This document shows, in pieces, positions 1 to 7,892 of a DNA stretch of 31,786 nucleotides. The notes beneath the pieces are model-generated. The model searched no databases, was not told the DNA's origin, and worked only from the letters and a program-made list of their open reading frames with translations. A program made the translations under genes and the position numbers. Origin of the DNA: a virus; IMG/VR virus record IMGVR_UViG_3300046010_010473, positions 1 to 31,786 of that record. The stretch is one strand, 5' to 3'. Each line of letters opens with the position of its first letter. The first letter of the stretch is position 1.

Positions 1-204
1 AGGGAACTTAAAAAGAATGCTAGTATAGCTACTATAACAGATGCATTAGCTAAAGCAACTAAAGAGTTTAAAGAAATTACTGAGAAGTATAAAAAAGCAG
101 AAGGTAAAGAAAAAGCTAATTTTTTAGCTAAATTAAAAGATTTAACACCAAAGATACAAACACTAAAAAAAGCTTTAGAAAAAAAAGAGGAAGCTCTTAA
201 ATAA
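1..204 (+). CDS. C-terminal part of an unknown charged helical protein
   Basis: An open frame runs from the window edge to TAA at 202-204, giving at least 67 residues; the start lies upstream of the window. The visible part is almost entirely Lys, Glu, Ala and Leu with heptad-like spacing, so it is probably a coiled coil or long helix ending in a Lys/Glu-rich tail. It lies 21 nt before the terminase large subunit gene. In T4 that position belongs to the small terminase subunit gp16, which also has a helical core, but I see no specific motif for it, so the identity stays open. That it is a real gene is likely because the frame is open to the edge and the composition matches its neighbours. Confidence 0.6.
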   Translation, partial: RELKKNASIATITDALAKATKEFKEITEKYKKAEGKEKANFLAKLKDLTPKIQTLKKALEKKEEALK

Positions 205-225
205 GCTAACAAATAATGGTTATTT

Positions 226-1797
226 ATGAGTCAAGATATAAAGCAAATAATTCGTGAAGAATACCTGAAGTGCGCCTCTAATCCAGCGCACTTCATGCGT
301 AAATACTGCTATATCCAACATCCACAACGTGGTAGAGTATTATTCAATCTATACCCATTCCAAGATAAAGTACTTAATTTATGGAAAGATAACCCATATG
401 ATATAATACTTAAATCAAGACAGTTAGGTATATCAACATTAGTAGCAGGTTATTCATTATGGTTAATGTTATTCCATAAAGATAAAAACGTCTTATGTAT
501 AGCTACTAAACAAGAGACAGCTAAAAACATGGTAACGAAAGTTAAATTCATGTTTGAAAACTTACCTTCATGGTTAAAAATAACAGCTGAAGAAAATAAT
601 AAACTAACATTACGGCTAAGTAATGGATCTCAAGTTAAAGCCGTATCAGCAGCGGGTGACGCAGGGCGATCTGAAGCAGTTTCACTTCTCATTATAGATG
701 AGGCTGCGTTTATTGATGGTATTGCTGAGATATGGGCATCTGCTCAACAAACCTTAGCCACTGGGGGAGGAGCAATTGTGTTATCTACTCCATACGGTAC
801 TGGTAACTGGTTCCATCAGACATGGGTCAGAGCAGAAGCAGGTGAAAACCAATTCTTACCCATTAAATTACCATGGTATGTTCATCCTGAACGAGATGAA
901 AGTTGGAGAAAAAAACAAGATGAACTATTAGGTGACCCAAGATTAGCAGCTCAAGAATGTGATTGTGACTTTAATACATCAGGTGATGTAGTATTTTATC
1001 CTGAATATCTTGAATTTATCACTCAAACTTATATTAAAGATCCCTTGGAAAGACGGGGTGCTGATCGTAACTTATGGATATGGGAACCAGCAGATTACAC
1101 CCGTAGTTATATGGTTGTAGCTGATGTTGCTCGAGGAGATAGTAAAGACTTCTCTGCGTTTCATATTATTGATATAGATACTAATACTCAAGTAGGTGAA
1201 TATAAAGGACAATTATCACCTAAAGAATTTGGTTATTTGTTAGTAGCAATAGCAACAGAATATAATGAAGCATTGTTAGTAATCGAAAATAATAATATAG
1301 GATGGGCGACATTAGACGCAGTTCAGGAAAGAGGATATAGAAATTTATATTATTCTCCTAAAACTGAAGCAACAACTGCAGAATCTTATTTAGAAAGATT
1401 AGACGACCCATCAAGACTAGTGCCTGGTTTTACAATGAATTTAAGAACCAGACCATTAGTTATTAATAAGTTTAGAGAATATATTGGTGATAAAAGTGTC
1501 ATTATACAATCTAAACGTTTAGTTGAAGAAATGAAAGTGTTTGTGTGGAAAAATGGTAAAGCAGAAGCACAATCAGGTTATAATGACGACTTAGTTATGA
1601 GTTTTGGAACAGCAATGTATATAAGAGACACAGCTCTTAAGTATAAATCACAAGGTATTGATTTAGCTAGAGCAATGTTATCAAATATATCAAACACCAG
1701 ACCTAATTCTCAAGGAGCTTATACCCCAAACGCGTACAATAATCCATACCAAATTAATTACGGTCACGGAACTGAGGACATTAGCTGGTTACTGTAA
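226..1797 (+). CDS. gp17: Terminase large subunit (T4 gp17-like packaging ATPase/nuclease)
   Basis: This is the DNA-packaging motor that docks on the portal, pumps DNA into the prohead and cuts the concatemer. The 523 residues show the two-domain terminase plan. The ATPase domain has a Walker A region at residues 63-71 (KSRQLGIST), Walker B at 154-159 with D158 and E159, and a coupling motif STP at 187-189. The RNase H-like nuclease domain has probable metal-binding acids D300 (VAD), E354 (VIEN) and D455 (NDD). T4 gp17 is longer (about 610 residues), mostly at its ends. One oddity is that the usual Walker A lysine (GKT in T4) is replaced, giving GIS; deviant Walker A loops are common in terminases. 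The ATG at 226 has no Shine-Dalgarno sequence. The portal gene follows 26 nt later. Confidence 0.95.
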   Translation: MSQDIKQIIREEYLKCASNPAHFMRKYCYIQHPQRGRVLFNLYPFQDKVLNLWKDNPYDIILKSRQLGISTLVAGYSLWLMLFHKDKNVLCIATKQETAKNMVTKVKFMFENLPSWLKITAEENNKLTLRLSNGSQVKAVSAAGDAGRSEAVSLLIIDEAAFIDGIAEIWASAQQTLATGGGAIVLSTPYGTGNWFHQTWVRAEAGENQFLPIKLPWYVHPERDESWRKKQDELLGDPRLAAQECDCDFNTSGDVVFYPEYLEFITQTYIKDPLERRGADRNLWIWEPADYTRSYMVVADVARGDSKDFSAFHIIDIDTNTQVGEYKGQLSPKEFGYLLVAIATEYNEALLVIENNNIGWATLDAVQERGYRNLYYSPKTEATTAESYLERLDDPSRLVPGFTMNLRTRPLVINKFREYIGDKSVIIQSKRLVEEMKVFVWKNGKAEAQSGYNDDLVMSFGTAMYIRDTALKYKSQGIDLARAMLSNISNTRPNSQGAYTPNAYNNPYQINYGHGTEDISWLL

Positions 1798-1806
1798 TAT
1801 TTATTG
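1798..1806 (+). promoter_or_regulatory. TATTTATAA-family motif (variant) before portal gene
   Basis: The sequence TATTTATTG matches the first seven bases of the recurring upstream motif and ends 17 nt before the portal ATG. The last two bases deviate, so this copy is weaker than most. Confidence 0.35.
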
Positions 1807-1823
1807 GTATAATTTAATATAAA

Positions 1824-3707
1824 ATGGCAGATACTAGTGTATTTTCAAGGCTACAGCGACTATTCGCTACTGATGTAATAATCAGAAATGCTGGAGGAAA
1901 TGAATTAAAAGTATTGGATGTTAATAGCATCCAAATGACTGGAGAATATCAAACAAATTCTCTTATAGATAGATATAATCGAATCTATTCAAGTAACAGC
2001 ACATCTCTTTTTGGTGCTCAATTAAACATTAACTGGAAATATCTACGCACTCAAATCTACTCAGACTATGATGCTATGGATACAGATGCAATTATCTCTT
2101 CTGCCTTAGATATTATTGCTGATGAATGTACACTTAAAAATGATATGGGTGAAGTACTTCAAATTAGAAGTAGTGATGAAGACACACAAAAGATTTTATA
2201 CAACTTATTCTATGATGTATTAAATATTGAGTTTAATTTATGGTCTTGGATTCGCCAAATGTGTAAATATGGTGATTTTTTCTTAAAATTAGAAATTGCT
2301 GAAAAATTTGGAGTATATAATGTTATACCATACACAGCATATCATATTGAAAGACAAGAAAATTATGACTATAAAAAACCAGCTGAAGTAAGATTCGCTT
2401 TTTCACCAGATGGTTATGCTGGTGGTTCAGGTTACTATGGAATTGGAGGTCAAGGTACTCAATCATCTAGAAAAGACGATAATAAAATATTCTTTGATAA
2501 CTATGAAATGGCTCACTTCAGATTGATTACTGATGTGAACTATTTACCTTATGGTAGATCATATTTAGAGCCTGCTCGTAAATTATATAAACAATACATT
2601 TTGATGGAAGATGCTATGTTAATCCATCGTATTGTTCGTGCCCCAGAAAAACGTATTTTCTATATTAATGTTGGTTCAATTCCACCTAATGAAGTAGAAA
2701 ACTTCATGCAAAAGACTATCAATACAATGAAGAAAACTCCATTTATTGACCCTCAAACAGGTGAATATAATATGAAGTATAATCAACAAAATTTATTAGA
2801 AGATTTTTACATCCCAGTAAGAGGTAATGATAGTGCTACTAAAATTGAACCTACTAAAGGAATGGATTACACAGCTATTGAAGATGTGAATTATTTAAGA
2901 GATAAATTATTCGCTGCTTTGAAGATACCTAAAGCATTCATGGGTTATGAAAAAGACTTAACAGGTAAAGCAACATTAGCAGCTGAAGATATCCGTTTTG
3001 CTCGTACAATTGACCGTATTCAAAGGATCATACTATCAGAATTATATAAAATTGCTTTAGTTCACTTATACACTCAAGGATATAGAAATGAAGCATTAAC
3101 TAATTTTGAATTGTCATTAACTACTCCTTCTATCATTTATGATCAAGAAAGAATAGCATTAATGAAGGAAAAAGTAGATTTAGCTCGTAATATTATTGAA
3201 ACTAAAATATTGCCTACTGATTGGATTTATGATAATATATTCCATTTAAGTGAGGATCAATTTGATGAATATAGAGACTTAATCGCTGAGGATCAAAAGC
3301 GTATCTTTAGAATGAAACAAATTGAAAACGAAGGTAACGACCCATTAGAATCAGGTAAGTCTTATGGTACACCTCATGATTTAGCAACATTATATGGTGC
3401 TAGTAGAATGGGTAGTTTACCTGATGGATATGATGAAGATCTTAAATTAGGTCGTCCCGAAGAAAAAGCATCAAATATGGGAACTCAAAAGAATGCGTTT
3501 GGTACTGATAGATTAGGTAACAAAGGTATGAAGAAAGGTGATGATACTGGTGAAGATAAATCATTAAAAAATAATTTTAAAGGTGGATCACCATTAGCTC
3601 TTGAAAATATGCTTAAAAATAAACCATTATTTGAAAGTTTAGACAAGAAAATATCAATGAAAAAAGACGATTCTTCATTATTAGATGAGTCTCAAATACG
3701 AGAATAA
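1824..3707 (+). CDS. gp20: Portal vertex protein (T4 gp20-like)
   Basis: This protein forms the dodecameric ring at the special capsid vertex through which DNA enters and to which the neck attaches. At 627 residues it is somewhat longer than T4 gp20 (524). Portal-family features include the early segment with two conserved Trp, the acidic DAIISSALDIIADE helix near residue 90, the MAHFRLITDVNYLPYGRS segment, and the stem/clip region containing MGYEKDLTGKATLAAEDIRF followed by the long arginine-rich helix. The C-terminal 120 residues are charged and low in complexity (Gly, Lys, Asp) and are probably exposed or disordered. It sits directly after terminase and before prohead genes, as expected in T4-like genomes. 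Confidence 0.95.
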   Translation: MADTSVFSRLQRLFATDVIIRNAGGNELKVLDVNSIQMTGEYQTNSLIDRYNRIYSSNSTSLFGAQLNINWKYLRTQIYSDYDAMDTDAIISSALDIIADECTLKNDMGEVLQIRSSDEDTQKILYNLFYDVLNIEFNLWSWIRQMCKYGDFFLKLEIAEKFGVYNVIPYTAYHIERQENYDYKKPAEVRFAFSPDGYAGGSGYYGIGGQGTQSSRKDDNKIFFDNYEMAHFRLITDVNYLPYGRSYLEPARKLYKQYILMEDAMLIHRIVRAPEKRIFYINVGSIPPNEVENFMQKTINTMKKTPFIDPQTGEYNMKYNQQNLLEDFYIPVRGNDSATKIEPTKGMDYTAIEDVNYLRDKLFAALKIPKAFMGYEKDLTGKATLAAEDIRFARTIDRIQRIILSELYKIALVHLYTQGYRNEALTNFELSLTTPSIIYDQERIALMKEKVDLARNIIETKILPTDWIYDNIFHLSEDQFDEYRDLIAEDQKRIFRMKQIENEGNDPLESGKSYGTPHDLATLYGASRMGSLPDGYDEDLKLGRPEEKASNMGTQKNAFGTDRLGNKGMKKGDDTGEDKSLKNNFKGGSPLALENMLKNKPLFESLDKKISMKKDDSSLLDESQIRE

Positions 3708-3719
3708 AAATCCCTCATA

Positions 3720-3728
3720 TATTTATAA
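3720..3728 (+). promoter_or_regulatory. TATTTATAA motif before the 3745 gene
   Basis: This is an exact copy of the recurring TATTTATAA motif, ending 16 nt before the GTG start at 3745. The following bases make it the perfect palindrome TATTTATAAATA, so this copy also carries the T4-type TATAAATA box on the coding strand. Confidence 0.5.
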
Positions 3729-3744
3729 ATAAAAATATACCAAA

Positions 3745-4602
3745 GTGAATATTAAACACTCGAAGTACAAAAATCCAGGAATACTCTTTGAATTACTTGT
3801 TAGACAAATAACAGCTGACACATTGTCAGGCAAAGATTCCCCAGCTTCAAATATATTAAAGAAATACTTTAGTAAATCTGAATTAGGTAAAGAATACAAA
3901 ATATACGAAAGTTTCTTTAAACATGTAGGAAATATTAGTGAAGCTAAAGCGGATATGGTTGTGTCAACCTTAATTGAAAGTTCAAAACATTTGAACAGAT
4001 CTGCTCTTAAAAGACAGAAATACAACTTAATTAAAGAGATTAAGGCTAATTATAATTTAGAGGAATTCTTTAGAACTAAATTACCCAATTACAAAGCACA
4101 AGCAGCTTTATTTACATTATTAGAGGTATACAATAGTGAAAATTTATCTAACCCAGACCAGATTATAGAAAATAAAACTGTTCTTTTAGAATATTTAACT
4201 AAAACTACCATTAATAAAAAAGAAGTTAAAGAAACTATCTTAGAAGAGTTTAAAAGTCAAGATAAAGATATTCGTGTTCTAACATATAGAGTATTACTTG
4301 AAAAATTTAATGACAAGTATGCTGATCTAAACAAAAATCAAAAATCAGTATTAAAAGAATTTATTAATAGCATTGATAGTACTCCTAAGTTAAAGGAATT
4401 CTATAATACTAAAGTAAATGAAATTAAAGAGGCTTTAATCGCATTAAATAAAAAAGTAACTGATAAAGCTATTCAAATTAAAATTCAAGAAGTTATGAAC
4501 ATTTTGCCTTCATTAGGTAAAACAGATAAAGTTAATGATGATCATCTAGTAAATCTTCTTCAATATTATCAATTATTAGAAGAACTTGAATCAGCAAAAT
4601 GA
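3745..4602 (+). CDS. Unknown helical prohead-region protein
   Basis: A 285-residue, lysine- and glutamate-rich, mainly helical protein between portal and the prohead core genes. The reading frame has a stop at 3730-3732 and no ATG before the conserved-looking opening (NIKHSKYKNPGILFELLVRQ), so a GTG start at 3745 is the only reasonable choice. There is no signal peptide, membrane segment or catalytic motif that I can name. Its position matches where T4 carries the small head genes 67 and 68, which suggests a role in prohead core or shape, but I do not recognise the family. It overlaps the next gene through ATGA at 4599-4602, so the two are probably translationally coupled. Confidence 0.8.
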   Translation: MNIKHSKYKNPGILFELLVRQITADTLSGKDSPASNILKKYFSKSELGKEYKIYESFFKHVGNISEAKADMVVSTLIESSKHLNRSALKRQKYNLIKEIKANYNLEEFFRTKLPNYKAQAALFTLLEVYNSENLSNPDQIIENKTVLLEYLTKTTINKKEVKETILEEFKSQDKDIRVLTYRVLLEKFNDKYADLNKNQKSVLKEFINSIDSTPKLKEFYNTKVNEIKEALIALNKKVTDKAIQIKIQEVMNILPSLGKTDKVNDDHLVNLLQYYQLLEELESAK

Positions 4603-5102
4603 GTTTAAGAGATAAAATAAAAGAAATAGTTAAAAAGCACTTGAAAGAAACAAGTGCTACTGGAACTGGATCTGGATTTACAGCTGGTTCAGGTGTTAAT
4701 TATGCTACTCCATTTGCTTTTAATCCTAAAAAAGGTGCTAAGGGTGCTGAACATATTTATTATTATAAACTTGGTTACAAACCAGTTAATAAGAAAGCAC
4801 TTAATAAAAAAGCTAAAGGTATTGAAGTAAAACAATTATGGGAAGAAGAAAATCCTCATTTTGATATTGAATCATATTTATCATCGTTACAAGCTGATGA
4901 TGAAACTAAAAAATACATAGCTGGTAAATTAGGAGATTTTAATATATTAGCTAGTAAATTAAAAGAACTCATTACTTTAATAGGAAAAGCTAAAAATGAA
5001 TCAATAAACTCATATAGAGATAACCCTCAAATGAGATCAATTTATGGAACAGATTTAGCTAGTTCTATGTTAGATGATATAATTGAATTATTTAAAGACT
5101 AA
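4599..5102 (+). CDS. Probable prohead core or internal head protein
   Basis: A 167-residue protein starting in the ATGA overlap with its upstream neighbour. It opens with a short basic helix ending in LKE at residues 15-17, followed by the stretch TSATGTGSGFTAGSG. The LxE signature suits cleavage by a gp21-type prohead protease. The residues after it closely resemble those after the predicted cleavage point of the major capsid protein in this window (SSATGTQSYFTSG). The rest contains a Lys-rich basic patch (residues 45-80) and an acidic helical C-terminus. The gene lies in the portal-to-protease interval, where T4 encodes prohead core proteins. The head role is inference; no known domain is evident. 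Confidence 0.75.
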   Translation: MSLRDKIKEIVKKHLKETSATGTGSGFTAGSGVNYATPFAFNPKKGAKGAEHIYYYKLGYKPVNKKALNKKAKGIEVKQLWEEENPHFDIESYLSSLQADDETKKYIAGKLGDFNILASKLKELITLIGKAKNESINSYRDNPQMRSIYGTDLASSMLDDIIELFKD

Positions 5103-5104
5103 AA

Positions 5105-5896
5105 ATGAAAACACTACAAGAACAATATAACCTTATTAAAGAAGGTAAAGGAAATAAAGATTATTTCCTAAAAACAGCTTTACGCCAATTTCCAGATATG
5201 TTATCACCTGTTAACACATTTGATGATACTGTTAGAATTCTTAAAAATAGAAGTATCATTAATGAGAATACTTGGGGTGTAGTTACTACAGGCAAAAAAC
5301 AAGATTGGCATTCTATCTTTAATGAGAATATGACTGCTCTTAAAGAAGAAAAGGAAGCTAAAGCCGAAGAAAAAGAAACTACTAAAGAAGTTACAGACAT
5401 GGCTACTCGTGGTTATGATTATAAAGACGAAAAAAACTATGATAACGTATTTGGTGAAGAATTTTTAAAAGGATTCTATACTGAAATGGGTGATATAAAA
5501 AATAAAGATAAAAGTGTAAATGAATTAAGAGCAATTGTAGCTAAAAATTTAGCTAAAGATTGTAATTATTATGTTAAAGATGGACAGTTTGGAATTAAAG
5601 GAGTAGGATACACAACTGAAGCGCCTGGTTTAGGTGAACCAAAAGAACCTAAAGGTAAACATAAGTCATCAGGATATGGTGATTTAAAAGAATCAGTATT
5701 ACGCTCTCAAATTCATCTTTTAATTAAAGAAGTATTAGCTGAAGCAAAAGAACCACCTAAAGCTGCTTTAACTGCCTCAGAAAAATTATATGATAAATTA
5801 GGAAGCGTTAAAAAAGCTATAGACGCACTTCCAGAAAAATATAAAGAATATAAAGACACATTAGAAGCTCATCTTAAATTTAAATACAGAGACTAA
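5105..5896 (+). CDS. Probable prohead core or internal head protein with targeting-like N-terminus
   Basis: A 263-residue, highly charged protein (many Lys and Glu) two bases after the preceding gene. Its first residues, MKTLQEQYNLIKE, resemble the short N-terminal capsid-targeting peptides of T4 internal proteins and end in IKE, an IxE site of the type cut by the prohead protease. A very acidic/basic linker lies near residues 79-98. A second helix near residues 195-216 ends in LAEA, another LxE candidate. No enzymatic motif is visible. The stop codon TAA shares its last base with the ATG of the protease gene, so coupling is likely. I infer a scaffold-core or packaged internal protein; the family is not recognised. 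Confidence 0.75.
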   Translation: MKTLQEQYNLIKEGKGNKDYFLKTALRQFPDMLSPVNTFDDTVRILKNRSIINENTWGVVTTGKKQDWHSIFNENMTALKEEKEAKAEEKETTKEVTDMATRGYDYKDEKNYDNVFGEEFLKGFYTEMGDIKNKDKSVNELRAIVAKNLAKDCNYYVKDGQFGIKGVGYTTEAPGLGEPKEPKGKHKSSGYGDLKESVLRSQIHLLIKEVLAEAKEPPKAALTASEKLYDKLGSVKKAIDALPEKYKEYKDTLEAHLKFKYRD

Positions 5897-6507
5897 TGAA
5901 ACAAGTATTAATAGAAACCCAATATTTTACTGCTAAACCTATTAAATTAGCTGAAGGAAAATCTTCAACAGGTAATCCTTTAGTTCAAGGTATTTTAGCC
6001 ACAGCTGAAGTAAAAAATGGGAATGGTAGATACTATTCTAAAGACTTGTGGGAACGTGAGATTAAGAAATATATGGAGTGTGTTAATGCTAATAGAGCAT
6101 TAGGTGAATTAGACCACCCAGACTCATCTATTATCAATTTAAAAAATGTTTCTCACAATATTAAAAAGATTTGGTGGGATGGAGACCATGTAATGGGTGC
6201 GATTGAAATTTTACCTACACCATCAGGTAATATATTAGCTGCTTTATTTGCTAATAATATACCAGTAGGTGTTTCATCACGTGGTATGGGCTCATTAAAA
6301 CAAATGGGTGAATTAATGGAAGTACAAGATGACTTTGAGTTGTTATGTTGGGACTTTGTATCAACTCCTTCAAACCCAGGTTCGTATATGAAAGAAGTAG
6401 GTATGATGAATGAATCTAAAACACCTCAACAAATTAATAAGTATCAAAAAGTAAATTCTGTTATCACAGATATATTATGTGCTAATGGAACTTGCCCAAT
6501 ATTTTAA
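5896..6507 (+). CDS. gp21: Prohead maturation protease (T4 gp21-like)
   Basis: A serine protease that acts inside the assembled prohead, degrading scaffold and trimming capsid and internal proteins before DNA packaging. At 203 residues it is close to T4 gp21 (212). Visible hallmarks are the GRYYSKDLWEREI segment after the first strand, the catalytic histidine H74 in ELDHPD, and the nucleophile region VGVSSRGMG, where S127 or S128 is the likely catalytic serine. The order core proteins, protease, scaffold, capsid is exactly that of T4-like phages. A strong terminator follows 28 nt after the stop. Confidence 0.95.
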   Translation: MKQVLIETQYFTAKPIKLAEGKSSTGNPLVQGILATAEVKNGNGRYYSKDLWEREIKKYMECVNANRALGELDHPDSSIINLKNVSHNIKKIWWDGDHVMGAIEILPTPSGNILAALFANNIPVGVSSRGMGSLKQMGELMEVQDDFELLCWDFVSTPSNPGSYMKEVGMMNESKTPQQINKYQKVNSVITDILCANGTCPIF

Positions 6508-6535
6508 CCTCTCCTAGAATAGTATTTTAGGACTG

Positions 6536-6568
6536 ATGCCTCTCGAAAGAGAGGCATTTCTTTTTTAT
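6536..6568 (+). terminator. Rho-independent terminator after the protease gene
   Basis: A nine-base-pair stem (ATGCCTCTC with GAGAGGCAT) is closed by a GAAA tetraloop and followed by a T-rich tract ending near 6566. It separates the terminase-portal-protease unit from the scaffold-capsid unit. Confidence 0.9.
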
Positions 6569-6611
6569 AAAAGGTGACTTTACATAAATCTATATATATG
6601 TATACTCAAAT

Positions 6612-6678
6612 ATGCTACCCCAATCTACTATGTAGCATGAATTAATAAAAAAATCTATTACGTTTCTTAATAAACGTA
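6612..6678 (+). promoter_or_regulatory. Two-hairpin leader upstream of the scaffold gene
   Basis: The 201-nt gap between protease and scaffold is the longest non-coding stretch in the window. After the terminator it holds two perfect 7-bp inverted repeats: ATGCTAC/GTAGCAT at 6612-6618 and 6632-6638, and TACGTTT/AAACGTA at 6659-6665 and 6672-6678. Neither is followed by a T tract, so they are not terminators. The TATTTATAA motif found before many other genes is absent here. A 5' leader controlling the abundant scaffold and capsid proteins is plausible, but the function is inferred only from position. Confidence 0.4.
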
Positions 6679-6696
6679 TTTCCAAAACAATTATTT

Positions 6697-6701
6697 GAGG
6701 A
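6697..6701 (+). promoter_or_regulatory. Shine-Dalgarno-like site for the scaffold gene
   Basis: GAGGA lies 7 nt before the ATG at 6709, at normal Shine-Dalgarno spacing. Most other starts in the window are preceded only by A/T-rich sequence, so this gene appears to be set up for stronger or different initiation. Confidence 0.5.
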
Positions 6702-6708
6702 CAAAAAA

Positions 6709-7851
6709 ATGAACAGAGAAATGCTTAAAGAAGCAATCGCTGAAGCTAAGACCATCAAGGAAACTGCTATCGCGAATGCTAAAGTCGCTCTTGAAGAAGC
6801 TTTTACTCCTACTTTAATGGCAAAATTTGCTGAAAAGTTAAATGAGACTGAAGACGAAGAAACGACTAATGAAACCTACAGCTTGGAAGAGGAAGGATTA
6901 GAAGAAGATTTTAATCTAGAAGAAATCTTAGCTGAACTTGACGAAATGAATTATGAAGAATTAGAAGAAACTGAAGACAAACTTGAAGAAGATTTAATGC
7001 TTGAAGAAATGTCTGATGAAGAAATCGAAGAACTTATCTTAAAAGTATTACGTCAAGAAATTGAGTCTGGTAACATTGAAGCCGGAGAAAATTTTGAAGA
7101 AGAAGAAACTGAAGTTGAAGACATGGAAGACATGGATGATATGGGTGGTGAAGAAGAAGAAGAGGAAGAAGAAGTTAAATTAGATGAGCTTTTAGCTGAA
7201 ATCTTAGGTGAAGAGGAAAAAGTTGAAGAGGGTTTACTTGATAAAATTAAATCTTTCTTTGGTAGTGTACTTTCAAATTTTGAAAATGAAAACAAAGATG
7301 TTATCACTAAATTTCAAAATAGTAAAAAAACTAAAGAAGATCAAATTGAATTTATTAATGCTCTTAACAGCTGGGGAAGAAAAAACCAAATCGAAGGTCC
7401 ATTTTTACAAGCTGCTAGAACAGCTGCTAGTGAAAAATATGGATTAGGCCTAAAAGGAGGTTCAGACACCGCAACTATGGGTACTTTTGAAGAAGCTAAA
7501 GAAATGGAAGAAACAATTAATGAATTACGTGCTGAACTTAATGAAGTTAATTTGTTAAACGCTAAACTTCTTTACACAAACAAAATTTTCAAAGCAAAGA
7601 ATCTTACCGAATCTGAAAAAGTAAAGGTTTTAAACACATTCGACAAAGCCGAAACAGTAAAAGAAGTAAAATTAGTATATGAAACTTTAACTGAGTCTTT
7701 AAAAGCATCAACTGCTAAAAAGAACACAATTAAAGAATCATTAGGATCAGCTTCTAGAACAGTAAGTGCTCCTGTTGAATCAAAACAACCAATTATTGAA
7801 GTAAATGATGCTTTTGCTCGTATGCAAAGATTAGCAGGTTTGCGTAAATAA
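6709..7851 (+). CDS. gp22: Prohead scaffold (core) protein (T4 gp22-like)
   Basis: The main internal scaffold around which the capsid shell assembles, later degraded by the gp21-type protease. At 380 residues it is longer than T4 gp22 (269). Residues 1-45 form a helix. Residues 45-172 are extremely acidic, including a run of seven glutamates. Residues about 172-253 look like a separate, less acidic insert (GLLDKIKSFFGSVLSN onward). Residues about 258-345 hold the gp22-type coiled coil, with NELRAELNEVNLLNAKLLYTN and KVKVLNTFDKAETVKEVKLVY. The C-terminus ends in FARMQRLAGLRK, a tail I associate with scaffold proteins of environmental T4-like phages. Arginine and proline codons look tuned for high expression. 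Two hairpins and a GAGGA site lie upstream. Confidence 0.9.
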   Translation: MNREMLKEAIAEAKTIKETAIANAKVALEEAFTPTLMAKFAEKLNETEDEETTNETYSLEEEGLEEDFNLEEILAELDEMNYEELEETEDKLEEDLMLEEMSDEEIEELILKVLRQEIESGNIEAGENFEEEETEVEDMEDMDDMGGEEEEEEEEVKLDELLAEILGEEEKVEEGLLDKIKSFFGSVLSNFENENKDVITKFQNSKKTKEDQIEFINALNSWGRKNQIEGPFLQAARTAASEKYGLGLKGGSDTATMGTFEEAKEMEETINELRAELNEVNLLNAKLLYTNKIFKAKNLTESEKVKVLNTFDKAETVKEVKLVYETLTESLKASTAKKNTIKESLGSASRTVSAPVESKQPIIEVNDAFARMQRLAGLRK

Positions 7852-7892
7852 AAAATTAAATTAAAATAAACTAAAACCAATAAATTAAAAAA

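Noticed and set aside
3723-4025. 100-residue minus-strand ORF opposite the 3745 gene
   Set aside because: Shadow of a supported plus-strand gene, in a block where all genes run one way.
6612-6678. Additional terminators in the scaffold leader
   Set aside because: Stems are short with large or A/T-rich surroundings and neither is followed by a T tract.
7208-7230. Frameshift or truncation in the acidic run of the scaffold gene
   Set aside because: The reading frame is continuous to a typical gp22-type C-terminus, so the acidic run is simply low-complexity coding sequence.
7053-7307. Ser/Pro-rich ORF on the minus strand opposite the scaffold gene
   Set aside because: It is the antisense of GAA/GAG-rich codons in the acidic scaffold region; composition is an artefact and there is no start context.
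7208-7447. Overlapping plus-strand ORF of 79 residues inside the scaffold gene
   Set aside because: Lys/Leu-rich shadow frame fully inside a well-supported gene; no conserved-looking features.
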